The notes: generated from the sequence alone by a model not told the origin. Counted from the first letter of the stretch, positions 46,169 to 55,168 are shown. The stretch is 64,000 nt of DNA from Mesorhizobium sp. BR1-1-16 (GCF_020165495.1 NZ_JAIUIE010000002.1:62001-126000), one strand, 5' to 3'. A program made the numbers and translations.

Positions 46169-47080
46169 TCACTCTGCGGTTTGCCTCGGCGCGATACCGA
46201 AATGTCGGCGAAAGGCATGCCCAAACGCGCTTTCCGACGTGTAGCCGACATTGGCAGCCACGGTCCGGACGCTCTGGTGGCGTGAAGCCAGAGCGACGCG
46301 GGCGCGCGTCATCCGCCAGTTCCGGATATAGGCAAGCGGCGGCACGCCGACATGGCGGTTGAAGGCTGCCGAGAATGCCGCGCGTGACATGCCGGCCTCG
46401 GCCGCCAGATCAGCGACGGTCCAGGGCCGTGCTATGTCGCCGTGGAGGCTCTGGAGCGCCCGGCCGAGGCGAGGGTCTGCCAGTGCTCCGAACCAGCCGT
46501 CAATCGCCTCCGGCGCGGTTGCAAACGCCCGGATCGCTTGCACCATCAGAACTTCGGCCAATCGTGTCGTGACGATGGACCGGCCGATGCCGGCTATCGC
46601 CGTCTCGTTGTCCAGAAGATCGAGAACGGCCGCGATCACGTTCGACTCGGGCGTCGCGCCGGAGATGTGCATCACTGCCGGGAGCAGATCGAGCAGGAAG
46701 GCTCCGACGCTGGGCGCGAAGGAAATTCCGCCACCAAGCGCGACCGTTTCGTCGCCGCCAAGATTCAGCAGGTCGTTTCCGTCGGCGTAAAGCGGGGAGC
46801 CGTCGATCGGCGGCACATCGGGATCGCTGGCGATCGTATAGGCGCTCCTGCCGATCAGGCAGCAGTCGCCGGCAAGGATTCGCAGGGGCGGCTGGTTCTG
46901 CGTCAGCAGCCAGCCCGACCCACGCAAAAGGGCGATGAATTTCAGCCGGTCGAGGGCGGGGAAGGCCAGCGCCCATTCGCCGGCTCCCTCGAAACGGGTG
47001 ATCCGGATGGGCCGCGCATCGAGCACGGTCAGCACATCCGCCAGAGGATCCGACATTTGAGACGATCGCGAGAGATTCAT
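46169..47080 (-). CDS. AraC family transcriptional regulator (cupin_6 type)
   Basis: A 303-residue regulator with an N-terminal cupin-like sensing domain (residues ~10-170; HFAIALLRGSGW-like strand LKFIALLRGSGWLLTQ) and a C-terminal double HTH: WTVADLAAEAGMSRAAFSAAF and VRTVAANVGYTSESAFGHAF. ATG 47080 has CGGAG 5 bases ahead; ATG 47056 is an alternative. It is divergent from an SDR gene with 61 bases between, a common regulator/target pair. It is not obviously tied to pyrimidine metabolism. Confidence 0.87.
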   Translation of the reverse strand: MNLSRSSQMSDPLADVLTVLDARPIRITRFEGAGEWALAFPALDRLKFIALLRGSGWLLTQNQPPLRILAGDCCLIGRSAYTIASDPDVPPIDGSPLYADGNDLLNLGGDETVALGGGISFAPSVGAFLLDLLPAVMHISGATPESNVIAAVLDLLDNETAIAGIGRSIVTTRLAEVLMVQAIRAFATAPEAIDGWFGALADPRLGRALQSLHGDIARPWTVADLAAEAGMSRAAFSAAFNRHVGVPPLAYIRNWRMTRARVALASRHQSVRTVAANVGYTSESAFGHAFRRHFGIAPRQTAE

Positions 47081-47141
47081 GGCGCTCCGAGCATAGATCG
47101 TCTGCGCTCGGATGCCTACCTTTCGCTGAAAGGAGACCAAC

Positions 47142-47876
47142 ATGAGCATCAGCGGCAAGGTTGTCATCATCACCGGCGCGAGCAGCGGTATCGGCCGTGC
47201 GACGGCAATTCTCCTGGCGGAGGCCGGCGCGACCGTCGTTCTGGGTGCGCGGCGGGAGGATGCGCTGGCGTCGATCGCCCGCGACATCGTCGCGGCGGGC
47301 GGGCGAGCAATCTACAAGGCGACGGATGTGAGCGTGCGCGCTGATCTGGAGGCGCTCGTGCAGCTTGCCGTCGACGAGGCCGGCCGCCTCGATGTCATCG
47401 TCAATAATGCTGGCATCAGTCCGATCTCGCGCTTCGATGCCCTGCGCGTGGAGGATTGGGACGCGATGATCGACGTCAATCTCCGAGGCACGCTCTATGG
47501 CATTGCCGCCGCGCTGCCAGTTTTCCAACGCCAGCAAAGTGGCCATGTCGTCAATGTCGTCTCCACGGCCGGCCTCAAGATCGTGCCGACCATGGGCGTC
47601 TATGCAGCCACCAAGAATGCCGTGCGGACCATCAGCGAGGCGTTGCGGCAGGAGTCGGGGCCGCATCTGAGGGTCACGGAGGTGTCGCCCGGCATGATCG
47701 CAACCAATCTCGGCGACTCGGTCTCCGATCCTTCGGTCAGGGATGCCCTCGCGGCCCGGCTCGGGGCGATCGCAATCGCGCCGTCCGCGATCGCAAGGGG
47801 GATCGCGTTTGCCATCGATCAGCCCGATGACGTCGAGGTTGGCAGCATCGTCATAAGGCCGACGGCCCAGGACTGA
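47142..47876 (+). CDS. SDR family oxidoreductase
   Basis: A 244-residue classical short-chain dehydrogenase: TGASSGIG at about residues 11-18, NNAGIS at ~88-93, S139-type VVSTAGLK, and the YxxxK pair in YAATKNAV (~151-158). A strong AAAGGAGA ribosome site precedes the ATG. It is the likely target of the divergent AraC regulator. Relatives are often annotated as aldehyde- or quinone-reducing stress enzymes; the substrate is unknown. It ends 55 bases from the convergent rutR. Confidence 0.87.
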   Translation: MSISGKVVIITGASSGIGRATAILLAEAGATVVLGARREDALASIARDIVAAGGRAIYKATDVSVRADLEALVQLAVDEAGRLDVIVNNAGISPISRFDALRVEDWDAMIDVNLRGTLYGIAAALPVFQRQQSGHVVNVVSTAGLKIVPTMGVYAATKNAVRTISEALRQESGPHLRVTEVSPGMIATNLGDSVSDPSVRDALAARLGAIAIAPSAIARGIAFAIDQPDDVEVGSIVIRPTAQD

Positions 47877-47931
47877 GCGCGGCGCGCGGAAGTCACTCTC
47901 TGCTTCCGGATGCGCCGTCTGACGGCGGAAA

Positions 47932-48609
47932 CTACCGCCCGAAGATTCCGCCGAGGATCACATCCTCGAGCGCGCGCGTGGCGGCTTCGAAATGGCGGTC
48001 GCCCGCGGCCTTGTCGCCGAGGACGGAGCGGATCTGCACCTCGAAGTCGGCATAGTGCTGGGTCGTCGCCCACACCATGAAGATGAGATGATAGGGGTCG
48101 ACCGGCGCCATGCGGCCCTCGGCGATCCAGCGCCGCATCAGCGCGGCCTTCTCGTCGACGAGCGATTTGAGGCGGGTGCCGAGCACAACGCCGAGGACGG
48201 GCGCGCCCTGCAGCATCTCCATCGCATAGAGCCGCGATGCTTTCGGATTGTCGCGCGACATTTCGAGCTTGCGGTCGAGATATGCTCTGAGTTCCGCACG
48301 CGGATCATCGCCGGCGCCGAGCGCTTCGAGCGGCTGCAGCCAGGCCTCGAGCGTCCGCTTGAGGACGGAGAGATAGATGTCGTCCTTGCGGCGGAAATAA
48401 TAGAGGAGGTTCGGCTTCGTCATGCCGGCGCCGGCCGCGATCTGGTCGATCGTCGAGCCGCGCAGGCCATAGCTCGAAAAAACCTCGAGCGCCGCATCGA
48501 GAATGCGTTGCTCGTTCTCTTCCTGGATCCGCGTGCGCTTCTTGGTCTGGTGGGCGCGCGCCGGCTCGGCGGGGTTCATCACGGGCGGCGACGCCTTCCC
48601 TCTGGCCAT
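47932..48609 (-). CDS. rutR: Pyrimidine utilisation regulator RutR (TetR family)
   Basis: A 225-residue TetR-family protein. The HTH is near residues 32-75 (ILDAALEVFSSYGLRGSTID then GMTKPNLLYYFRRKDDIYLS). The C-terminal part matches enteric RutR closely: ASRLYAMEMLQGAPVL, LIDEK-like LVDEKAALMRRW, and HLIFMVWATTQHYADFEVQI. RutR binds uracil or thymine, which releases it from operators of pyrimidine-degradation genes. Its likely target in this window is preT-preA, 4.5 kb away. It lies downstream of gcrA on the same strand with a 100-base gap. Confidence 0.87.
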   Translation of the reverse strand: MARGKASPPVMNPAEPARAHQTKKRTRIQEENEQRILDAALEVFSSYGLRGSTIDQIAAGAGMTKPNLLYYFRRKDDIYLSVLKRTLEAWLQPLEALGAGDDPRAELRAYLDRKLEMSRDNPKASRLYAMEMLQGAPVLGVVLGTRLKSLVDEKAALMRRWIAEGRMAPVDPYHLIFMVWATTQHYADFEVQIRSVLGDKAAGDRHFEAATRALEDVILGGIFGR

Positions 48610-48669
48610 GGGCCGACAGTTTCGCCGATTTCACGCCGCGATCAAGCGCCCAGCCGCGAAGGCGGCGCC

Positions 48670-48690
48670 CCCGGCCGCGCCGCGGCCGGG
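48670..48690. repeat. GC-rich hairpin between gcrA and rutR
   Basis: A perfect 9-base-pair palindromic stem CCCGGCCGC / GCGGCCGGG with a GCC loop. It follows the gcrA stop on the minus strand, but no U-tract is visible, so termination is only a possibility. Confidence 0.45.
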
Positions 48691-48709
48691 AGAACGGGAT
48701 ACGTCCGGA

Positions 48710-49252
48710 TCAGGTGCCGACCATCACCTTGCGCTCGCGCCTGCGGTCATGGACCGGCTGGTAGGCGATGCGCGAGTGATATTCGCAATAGGGAATGCCG
48801 CTGCCCGAGCGCTGGCCGCAGAAATGGAAATCCTCGGTGCTCGGGTCGCCGATCGGCCATTTGCAGGTCTGCTCGGTGAGCGTCAGGATCGTCGCATGCA
48901 GGCTGATCGGCACCACGACGGAGTCCGAGGCCTCGGCGCGCATGGCGCGGCGCGGTTCTGGCGCGGCCTGGACCATTGGCTTCAGCGCCGTGTTGCCGGC
49001 GACGAGCGGCCGGGCTGTCGGCGCCGCGCCCCGTGGGGCGATGCCGGTGCGACTGGTCGCTGCGGCGGGTTTCCGGGCCCGGGCCGTCGGCGCGGAAGCC
49101 GGCTTCGCCCGTCCGGACAAGCTCAGCCGGTGCACCTTGCCGATCACGGCATTGCGCGTCACCCCGCCGAGCTCGGTTGCGATCTGACTGGCGCTGAGCC
49201 CGTCGATCCAGAGCTTCTTCAGCAACTCAACCCGTTCGTCCGTCCAAGTCAT
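48710..49252 (-). CDS. gcrA: Cell cycle regulator GcrA
   Basis: A 180-residue alphaproteobacterial regulator that binds CcrM-methylated GANTC promoters together with sigma-70 RNA polymerase. The N-terminus MTWTDERVELLKKLWIDGLS followed by ASQIATELGGVTRNAVIGKV is the GcrA DNA-binding helix set (residues 1-45). The C-terminal zinc-like part has CKWPIGDP, FHFCGQ and YCEYHSRIAY, the sigma-70 interaction region. The linker is Ala/Arg/Pro-rich. ATG 49252 is chosen from family alignment. The upstream region is rich in GANTC sites. Confidence 0.93.
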   Translation of the reverse strand: MTWTDERVELLKKLWIDGLSASQIATELGGVTRNAVIGKVHRLSLSGRAKPASAPTARARKPAAATSRTGIAPRGAAPTARPLVAGNTALKPMVQAAPEPRRAMRAEASDSVVVPISLHATILTLTEQTCKWPIGDPSTEDFHFCGQRSGSGIPYCEYHSRIAYQPVHDRRRERKVMVGT

Positions 49253-49533
49253 AGCAAATCCTTGTCCGTCGGAGAGACAGTTCGAATCCCTGAAGAACGC
49301 CGTCCTGGACTGCGGACGACGACAGACTCGACACATTGTTCAGGGAGGACTGTCTCTCGATATTTCGTATCTTAACGAGCGTTAAGCTACTATATGGCGT
49401 GACTCTCTGACAAGAGTCGGGGGGAATCGAGGCGGCTGTTCTTGCTGTTTTCCCCAGTTAAGGCCTGTCGGGCGGAAGTTTGAGTCGCGTCAATCGCTTA
49501 GCCGCCTGCGCGGCTGTGGATGGCGTGCCTCCA
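49253..49533. other. gcrA-argD intergenic region with a GANTC cluster and a palindrome
   Basis: I see no gene here. Six GANTC (CcrM methylation) sites occur within about 200 bases: 49284, 49325, 49401, 49414, 49424 and 49482. A perfect inverted repeat CTTAACG-AG-CGTTAAG is at 49371-49386. GACTCT / AGAGTC (49401-49406, 49413-49418) could also form a small stem and contains two of the GANTC sites. The arrangement fits methylation-dependent control of gcrA. Confidence 0.6.
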
Positions 49534-49562
49534 TTGACAGAAATCGTCACGACCGTGATATA
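49534..49562 (+). promoter_or_regulatory. Sigma-70 promoter of argD
   Basis: -35 TTGACA (49534-49539, perfect), 17-base spacer, -10 GATATA (49557-49562). Transcription should start near 49569, about 90 bases before the argD ATG. Confidence 0.78.
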
Positions 49563-49574
49563 AGGGCAACGCAA

Positions 49575-49622
49575 AAAGGTGCTGCCCGGCGCGACGGCCT
49601 CGGGTGGCACCTTTGGTTTTTT
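49575..49622 (+). terminator. Terminator-like hairpin in the argD leader (attenuator or small RNA)
   Basis: Arms 49575-49588 and 49601-49614 pair over 14 positions (two G-U wobbles) with a 12-base loop, followed by GGTTTTTT. It begins only a few bases after the expected transcript start, so a short RNA of about 50 nt would be made when it terminates. There is no space for a leader peptide before it. Confidence 0.65.
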
Positions 49623-49660
49623 AGCATCCGGCAATCTGCGGCCAGACCCGAGGAGGGCAT

Positions 49661-50878
49661 ATGAGCGCCCCCGCATCCAGTGCACCCACGGCTTCCAACG
49701 CCCTGTTCGATACGTTCGCGCGCGCGCCGCTGGCGTTCGAGCGAGGCGAAGGCGCCTGGCTCTTCACGCCCGAGGGCGAGGCCTATCTGGACTTTTCCGC
49801 CGGCATCGCCGTCAACTCCCTCGGCCACGCCAATCCGACGCTCGTCGCTGCCCTGACCGAGCAGGCCGGCAAGCTCTGGCACACGTCCAACCTGTTCCGC
49901 ATTCCGGGCCAGGAGCGCCTCGCCGAGCGCCTCGTCGCCGCCAGCTTCGCCGACCGCGTCTTCTTCGCCAATTCGGGCGCGGAAGCGAACGAGTGTGCGA
50001 TCAAGACGGCCCGGCGCTATCATTATGTCAACGGCCAGCCCGAGCGCTTCCGCATCATTACCGTCGAGGGCGCCTTCCACGGTCGGACGCTCGCGACACT
50101 CGCGGCCGGCGGCCAGCAGAAATATCTCGATGGCTTCGGCCCGAAGGCCGAAGGCTTCGATCAGGTCCCCTTCGGTGACATCTCGCTGATCAAGGCCGCC
50201 GTGACGCCCGAGACGGCCGCGATCATGATCGAACCCATCCAGGGCGAGGGTGGCGTGCGCGCCTTCTCCAACGGCTACCTGCGTGAACTGCGGGCCCTTT
50301 GCGACGCCGAGGGCCTGCTCTTGATCATGGACGAGGTCCAGACGGGCGTCGGCCGCATCGGCAAGCTGTTCGCCTATGAGTGGACCGGCATCACGCCCGA
50401 TATCCTGACGCTCGCGAAGGGTATCGGCGGCGGCTTCCCGCTCGGCGCGTGCCTTGCGACCAACGAAGCGGCCAAGGGGATGACGCCCGGCACGCATGGC
50501 ACGACCTTCGGCGGCAATCCACTCGCCATGGCGGTCGGCAATGCGGTGCTCGACGTCGTCCTGGCCGATGGCTTCCTGGATCATGTGCGCGAGACCGGCA
50601 TCTATCTGAAGCAGCGCCTGGCAGCACTGGTCGACCAGCATCAAGATGTGTTCGACGGCGTGCGCGGCGAGGGATTGCTCGTCGGCCTGCATGGCGTCAA
50701 GCCGGTGCCGGAAATCGTTGGGGCGCTCCGTGCCGAGCACATGCTGGTCGCCGGCGCGGGCGACAATGTCGTGCGCCTGCTGCCGCCGCTCACCGTCGGC
50801 CGCGATGAAGTCGACGCTGCCATCGCGAAGCTCGAGGCGGCTGCCGCCGCGCTTGCGCCGGCGCGGCTCGAAGCCTGA
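49661..50878 (+). CDS. argD: Acetylornithine aminotransferase
   Basis: A 405-residue PLP class III aminotransferase that converts N-acetylglutamate semialdehyde to N-acetylornithine with glutamate in arginine synthesis. Visible: [20 protein letters not shown], the PLP aspartate in [15 protein letters not shown], the Schiff-base lysine in [16 protein letters not shown], and [15 protein letters not shown]. An AGGAGG ribosome site (49651-49656) precedes the ATG. It forms an operon with argF 11 bases downstream, and is preceded by a strong promoter and a terminator-like leader hairpin. Confidence 0.95.
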   Translation: MSAPASSAPTASNALFDTFARAPLAFERGEGAWLFTPEGEAYLDFSAGIAVNSLGHANPTLVAALTEQAGKLWHTSNLFRIPGQERLAERLVAASFADRVFFANSGAEANECAIKTARRYHYVNGQPERFRIITVEGAFHGRTLATLAAGGQQKYLDGFGPKAEGFDQVPFGDISLIKAAVTPETAAIMIEPIQGEGGVRAFSNGYLRELRALCDAEGLLLIMDEVQTGVGRIGKLFAYEWTGITPDILTLAKGIGGGFPLGACLATNEAAKGMTPGTHGTTFGGNPLAMAVGNAVLDVVLADGFLDHVRETGIYLKQRLAALVDQHQDVFDGVRGEGLLVGLHGVKPVPEIVGALRAEHMLVAGAGDNVVRLLPPLTVGRDEVDAAIAKLEAAAAALAPARLEA

Positions 50879-50889
50879 ATCGGACCATC

Positions 50890-51810
50890 ATGACCCGGCA
50901 TTTTCTCGATCTCGCCGATTTCGATTCCGCGACCCTGAACGGCATTCTCGACCGTGCGCGTACGCTACGCGAGGCGCGCGACGGCGCGCGCGACGGCGTC
51001 GGCCCCCTGGCTGGCAAGGTGCTGGCACTCGTCTTCGAGCAGCCCTCGACCCGAACCCGCGTTTCGTTCGATGTCGGCATGCGTGAGCTTGGTGGCCAGA
51101 CCCTGATGCTGACCGGCGCCGAGATGCAGCTCGGCCGTGGCGAGACCATCGCCGATACCGCGCGTGTCATGTCGCGCTATGTCGATGGCATCATGATCCG
51201 CATCCTTGATCAGGACGCGCTCGCCGAGCTGGCGGCCAATGCCACGGTGCCGGTGATCAACGGGCTCACCCGCAGGTCCCATCCGTGCCAGGTGATGGCC
51301 GATATCCTGACTTTCGAGGACCATCGCGGTTCGATCAAGGGCCGCACCGTGGCCTGGGTCGGCGACAGCAACAACGTGCTCGCCTCCTGGGTCCATGCCG
51401 CTGCGCGGTTTGATTTCAGCCTGAAGATCGCGACGCCGCCCGAGCTTGCGCCCTCGCGCCGGCTGCTCGATTGGGCGCGTACGGCCAATGCGGCTGTCGT
51501 CGCTGGGGAAGAAGCCGAGTGGGCGGCCGCCGATGCGGATTGCATCGTCACGGACACCTGGGTCTCGATGGGCGACAGCGAGGCGGAGCGCCGGCACAAC
51601 CTGTTGAAGCCGTACCAGGTCAACGCGCGGCTCATGGCCCGCGCCCACAAGGACGCGATCTTCATGCACTGCCTGCCCGCCCATCGCGGCGAGGAAGTGA
51701 CAGCGGAGGTCATGGACGGGCCGCAGTCGGTCGTGTTCGACGAAGCCGAAAACCGCCTTCATGCGCAGAAGGGCATTCTTGCCTGGGCGATGAGCGGGGA
51801 GACGGAGTAG
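50890..51810 (+). CDS. argF: Ornithine carbamoyltransferase
   Basis: A 306-residue enzyme of arginine synthesis that makes citrulline from ornithine and carbamoyl phosphate. Carbamoyl-phosphate motif STRTR is in [14 protein letters not shown] (~residue 50-63). [11 protein letters not shown], the ornithine motif DTWVSMGD and the catalytic HCLPAHRG near 258 are present. It lies between argD and hslO with short spacing, the usual order in Hyphomicrobiales. Confidence 0.95.
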   Translation: MTRHFLDLADFDSATLNGILDRARTLREARDGARDGVGPLAGKVLALVFEQPSTRTRVSFDVGMRELGGQTLMLTGAEMQLGRGETIADTARVMSRYVDGIMIRILDQDALAELAANATVPVINGLTRRSHPCQVMADILTFEDHRGSIKGRTVAWVGDSNNVLASWVHAAARFDFSLKIATPPELAPSRRLLDWARTANAAVVAGEEAEWAAADADCIVTDTWVSMGDSEAERRHNLLKPYQVNARLMARAHKDAIFMHCLPAHRGEEVTAEVMDGPQSVVFDEAENRLHAQKGILAWAMSGETE

Positions 51811-51814
51811 CCTG

Positions 51815-52804
51815 ATGTCGGAAATCGGAAATCTCGGACCCCGCTCGGTCCAGCCGGCGGGTGATGATGCCGTGCTGCCTTTCGAGGTCGAGGGTCTCGA
51901 TGTGCGCGGCCGCGTCATCCAGATGGGGCCGGCCCTTTCATCGATGCTGGCCCGGCATGATTACCCGCTACCGGTCTCCAAGCTGCTCGGCGAGGCGATC
52001 GTGCTCGGCGTCTTGCTCGGCTCGTCGCTGAAATTCGAAGGGCAGTTCCTGCTGCAGACGCAGACCGACGGCCCGGTCGACATGCTCGTCGTCGATTTCC
52101 GCACGCCCGGCAATCTCCGCGCCTATGCCCGTTTCGACGCAGAGCGCGTGGCGGAGATGGAGGCCGAGGGCACGCTGGAGCCAGCGGAACTGCTTGGCAA
52201 TGGCGTCCTTGCGATGACCATCGACCAAGGCGCCCATACCAGCCGCTACCAGGGCATCGTGCCGCTCGATGGCTCAAGCCTTGAGGAGGTAGCGCACACC
52301 TATTTCGCGCAGTCGGAGCAGATCCCGACGGCGGTCCGCCTCGCAGTTGCCGAGATGATGACGCGCGAGGACGGCAAGGTGGCGCATAGCTGGCGCGCCG
52401 GCGGACTTCTGGTCCAGTTCCTGCCGCAATCGGAAGACCGGATGCGGCAGCGCGACCTGCCCGGCGGCGACGCGCCCGGCGGGCTCGACGAGGACGACGA
52501 CGATGATGATGCCTGGGTCGAGGCCAAGTCGCTGGTCAGCACGACCGAAGATCACGAGCTGATCGATCCCGAAGTGCCCGCCGAGCGGCTGCTCTACCGC
52601 CTCTTCCATGAACGCGGCGTGCGCGTCTTCGACCCGACATCGGTACGCGACCAGTGTTCCTGCTCACGCGAACGCATCGTCGGTGTGCTTCGCTCGTTCT
52701 CCGCCGAGGAGATCACGGAATCGATCGAGGACGGCGCGATCACCGTGACCTGCGAATTCTGCGGCCTCAAATACACCTTCGACCCGGCCGAATTCCTGTC
52801 CTGA
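51815..52804 (+). CDS. hslO: Redox-regulated chaperone Hsp33
   Basis: A 329-residue holdase chaperone activated by oxidation. The N-terminal domain contains LPVSKLLGEAIVLGVLLGSSLKFEGQF; the linker carries an acidic run (EDDDDDDAW). The C-terminal zinc switch has the cysteines CSCSRERI and CEFCGLKY, that is CxC and CxxC. It starts 4 bases after argF and is the end of the argD-argF-hslO unit. The convergent apaG gene ends 12 bases beyond. Confidence 0.93.
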   Translation: MSEIGNLGPRSVQPAGDDAVLPFEVEGLDVRGRVIQMGPALSSMLARHDYPLPVSKLLGEAIVLGVLLGSSLKFEGQFLLQTQTDGPVDMLVVDFRTPGNLRAYARFDAERVAEMEAEGTLEPAELLGNGVLAMTIDQGAHTSRYQGIVPLDGSSLEEVAHTYFAQSEQIPTAVRLAVAEMMTREDGKVAHSWRAGGLLVQFLPQSEDRMRQRDLPGGDAPGGLDEDDDDDDAWVEAKSLVSTTEDHELIDPEVPAERLLYRLFHERGVRVFDPTSVRDQCSCSRERIVGVLRSFSAEEITESIEDGAITVTCEFCGLKYTFDPAEFLS

Positions 52805-52816
52805 GCCAGCCTCGCG

Positions 52817-53209
52817 TCAGTGCACGACGCGGATCTGGTTGGGGAGATCGAGGGAGAAGGCCGGGATCTCGACCACGAACATTTCGCCGCTGTCGGTCTG
52901 CATCTGATAGGTGCCGACCATGATCCCGGATGGCGTCGTCAGTGGACAGCCGCTCGTATATTCGAAGCTCTCGCCGGGCTTCAGCGTCGGCTCCTTGCCG
53001 ACCACGCCGCGCCCGCGGACCTCTTCGGTGCGGCCGCTGGCATCGGTGATGCGCCAGAAGCGCGAGCGGAGCTGCACGTTTTCGAGCCCCAGATTGACGA
53101 TCTCGATGTGATAGGCCCAGACATAGCGGCCATCGCCGGGCGAGGACTCGTCTTCAATGAAGCTCGGCTCGACCGTGACCTGGATCGATCGCGTGACGGC
53201 ACGGTACAT
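52817..53209 (-). CDS. apaG: Co2+/Mg2+ efflux-type protein ApaG
   Basis: A 130-residue immunoglobulin-like protein of the ApaG family. Characteristic blocks are [42 protein letters not shown] and [21 protein letters not shown] 53209 has AGGAG 8 bases ahead; an upstream ATG (53239) adds ten residues but has no ribosome site. The molecular function is not settled; links to metal resistance and to Ap4A metabolism are reported. It is convergent with hslO. Confidence 0.92.
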   Translation of the reverse strand: MYRAVTRSIQVTVEPSFIEDESSPGDGRYVWAYHIEIVNLGLENVQLRSRFWRITDASGRTEEVRGRGVVGKEPTLKPGESFEYTSGCPLTTPSGIMVGTYQMQTDSGEMFVVEIPAFSLDLPNQIRVVH

Positions 53210-53376
53210 CGGCGGCGCTCCTGCTGGAGAGCGGCTCATAGTCGAAATCGGATCGCGTCGTCAATATTGCGCAAGCGGGACGCGAGGCTGCTTGCTTGTC
53301 AGCGCGGCGCGCTCCGCTAGACTTATGGATCAAGCGCCGCGAAACCGGATTCGCCAAAAAAGGAAGGGTATCGGAT

Positions 53377-53790
53377 ATGCTGAAGGAATTTCGAGAGTTC
53401 GCCTTGCGCGGCAACATGGTCGATCTCGCGATCGGTATCATCATCGGTGCCGCCTTCAGCGGGCTAGTCCAGTCGATCGTCAATGACATCATCATGCCGA
53501 TCATCGGTCGGATCACCGGCGGCATCGACTTCACCAACAAATATGTCCAACTCGCCGGCGATCCCCAGCCGACGCTCGACGCTGCCCGCAAGGCCGGCGC
53601 GACGATTGCCTATGGCAACTTCCTGACGCTCCTGATCAATTTCATCATCGTCGCCTGGATCTTGTTCATGATCGTCAAGGGCATGAATACGCTGAAGCGC
53701 CAGCAGAAGGCCGACCCCGCTCCGGCCGCCACTCCGGAAGATGTCGCATTGCTGCGCGAGATCCGCGACCTCCTCGCCACCCGTAAATAG
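53377..53790 (+). CDS. mscL: Large-conductance mechanosensitive channel MscL
   Basis: A 137-residue channel with N-terminal [20 protein letters not shown]1 ([20 protein letters not shown]), a periplasmic loop, and TM2 ([20 protein letters not shown]), followed by a charged C-terminal helix. It releases osmolytes when the inner membrane is stretched. AGGAAGG precedes the ATG. A short CCGCC-TTT-GGCGG hairpin (53791-53803) right after the stop may act as a weak terminator. Confidence 0.95.
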   Translation: MLKEFREFALRGNMVDLAIGIIIGAAFSGLVQSIVNDIIMPIIGRITGGIDFTNKYVQLAGDPQPTLDAARKAGATIAYGNFLTLLINFIIVAWILFMIVKGMNTLKRQQKADPAPAATPEDVALLREIRDLLATRK

Positions 53791-53930
53791 CCGCCTTTGG
53801 CGGTTCTGCTAGCTTCAAATTCGGCCCTGGCCAGGGCTGGCGGCTGTGACGCGAGTTACAGCTCCAGCCGATCAATCTTGTTTAGCTGGGCGGATTTTGG
53901 CCGCGCCTGCGGCCGCTCCGTCGTCTCCTC

Positions 53931-55115
53931 TTGATCGGAACTTTCTTGACCAGTTTGCCCGCCAAGGACCGGCTCAGGCCGGAGGCTCACAGCGCCCCGG
54001 AGAGCGGGATCGTCGAGATCTTCAATTATGGCCGCGACCGTGATGGCCTGATTCCGCTCTGGGTTGGGGAGGGCGATCTGCCGACGCCGGACTTCATCGT
54101 CGACGCCGCCCGGGTGGGACTCGACGATGGCGAGACCTTCTACACACATCAGCGCGGCATTCCGGAGTTGCGTGCGGCCATCGCCCGCTATCACGAGCGC
54201 CTCTATGAACGCCCGTTCGATCCCGAGCGGTTTTTCGTCACATCGGGCGGCATGCCGGCGATCCAGATTGCCCTTCGCATGGTTGCCGGGCAGGGCGATG
54301 AGGTGGTCATCCCGACCCCGGCCTGGCCCAATTTCGGCGCTGCGACCGAGGTCGGCGGCGCGCGCGCCGTCGCGGTGCCGATGCAGTTCGGCAATGCCGG
54401 CTGGACGCTCGACCTTGATCGCTACTTCGATGCCGTGACCGAGAGCACCACGGCGCTATTCCTGAATTCGCCCTGCAATCCGACCGGCTGGACGGCGACG
54501 CGCGAGGAACTCGTGGCGATCCGCGATTTCGCGCGGGCGCGCGGGCTCTGGATCATCGCCGACGAAGTCTATACGCGCTTCGTCTATCAGGGCGAACGAG
54601 CGCCGTCCTTTTACGACATCACCGAGCCGGACGAGCCCGTGCTTTACGTGAACACGCTTTCGAAGAACTGGGCGATGACCGGCTGGCGCGTCGGTTGGCT
54701 TGGGGCGCCGCCGCGTTTCGGCCAGACGATCGAGAATCTCATCCAGTATTCAAGCTCGGGAACGCCGAAATTCCTGCAGCGCGGCGCTGTGGCCGCGCTC
54801 GACCGGGGCGATCATTTCATCGAGTTCCAGCGTGATCGTGCCATGGCGGCGCGCGAGATCGTCTGTCAGGGGCTCGAGGCAACCGGCCGCGTGCGGTTCA
54901 CCTGGCCGAAGGGCGCCTTCTACCTGTTCTTTTCGGTGGACGGCGAGACGGACAGCCGCAAGCTTGGCCTTCGCCTCGTCGACGAGGCGAATGTCGGCCT
55001 AGCGCCGGGAGACGCGTTCGGGCCAGCCGGGGCGGGCTTCATGCGCATGTGCTTCCTGCGCAATCCCGATCAGGTCGCCGAGGCGACGGATCGCCTGGCC
55101 GACTGGCTGGTCTAG
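53931..55115 (+). CDS. Class I/II PLP-dependent aminotransferase
   Basis: An aminotransferase of about 390 residues, fold type I: GIVEIFNYGRDRDGLIPLWVG near the N-terminus, then TSGGMPAIQIALRM, the Asn of LNSPCNPTGW, the Asp-Tyr of IADEVYTRFVY, the Schiff-base lysine in NTLSKNWAMTGWRVGW, and an Arg in FMRMCFLRN. There is no ATG or GTG before the conserved start; the frame opens at 53886 and the first candidates are TTG codons at 53931, 53946 and 53955, with only weak ribosome sites. The exact start is uncertain. The amino acid substrate is unknown. It is convergent with hemA. Confidence 0.82.
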   Translation: MIGTFLTSLPAKDRLRPEAHSAPESGIVEIFNYGRDRDGLIPLWVGEGDLPTPDFIVDAARVGLDDGETFYTHQRGIPELRAAIARYHERLYERPFDPERFFVTSGGMPAIQIALRMVAGQGDEVVIPTPAWPNFGAATEVGGARAVAVPMQFGNAGWTLDLDRYFDAVTESTTALFLNSPCNPTGWTATREELVAIRDFARARGLWIIADEVYTRFVYQGERAPSFYDITEPDEPVLYVNTLSKNWAMTGWRVGWLGAPPRFGQTIENLIQYSSSGTPKFLQRGAVAALDRGDHFIEFQRDRAMAAREIVCQGLEATGRVRFTWPKGAFYLFFSVDGETDSRKLGLRLVDEANVGLAPGDAFGPAGAGFMRMCFLRNPDQVAEATDRLADWLV

Positions 55116-55168
55116 AAAGACCAAGGCGGCGACGATCGCCCGCTTGGGCCATCGCCGTCGCGAGACGA

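Noticed and set aside
49371-49386. Full CtrA box (TTAA-N7-TTAA)
   Set aside because: The spacing between the TTAA halves is six bases, so the consensus is not met; kept only as a palindrome.
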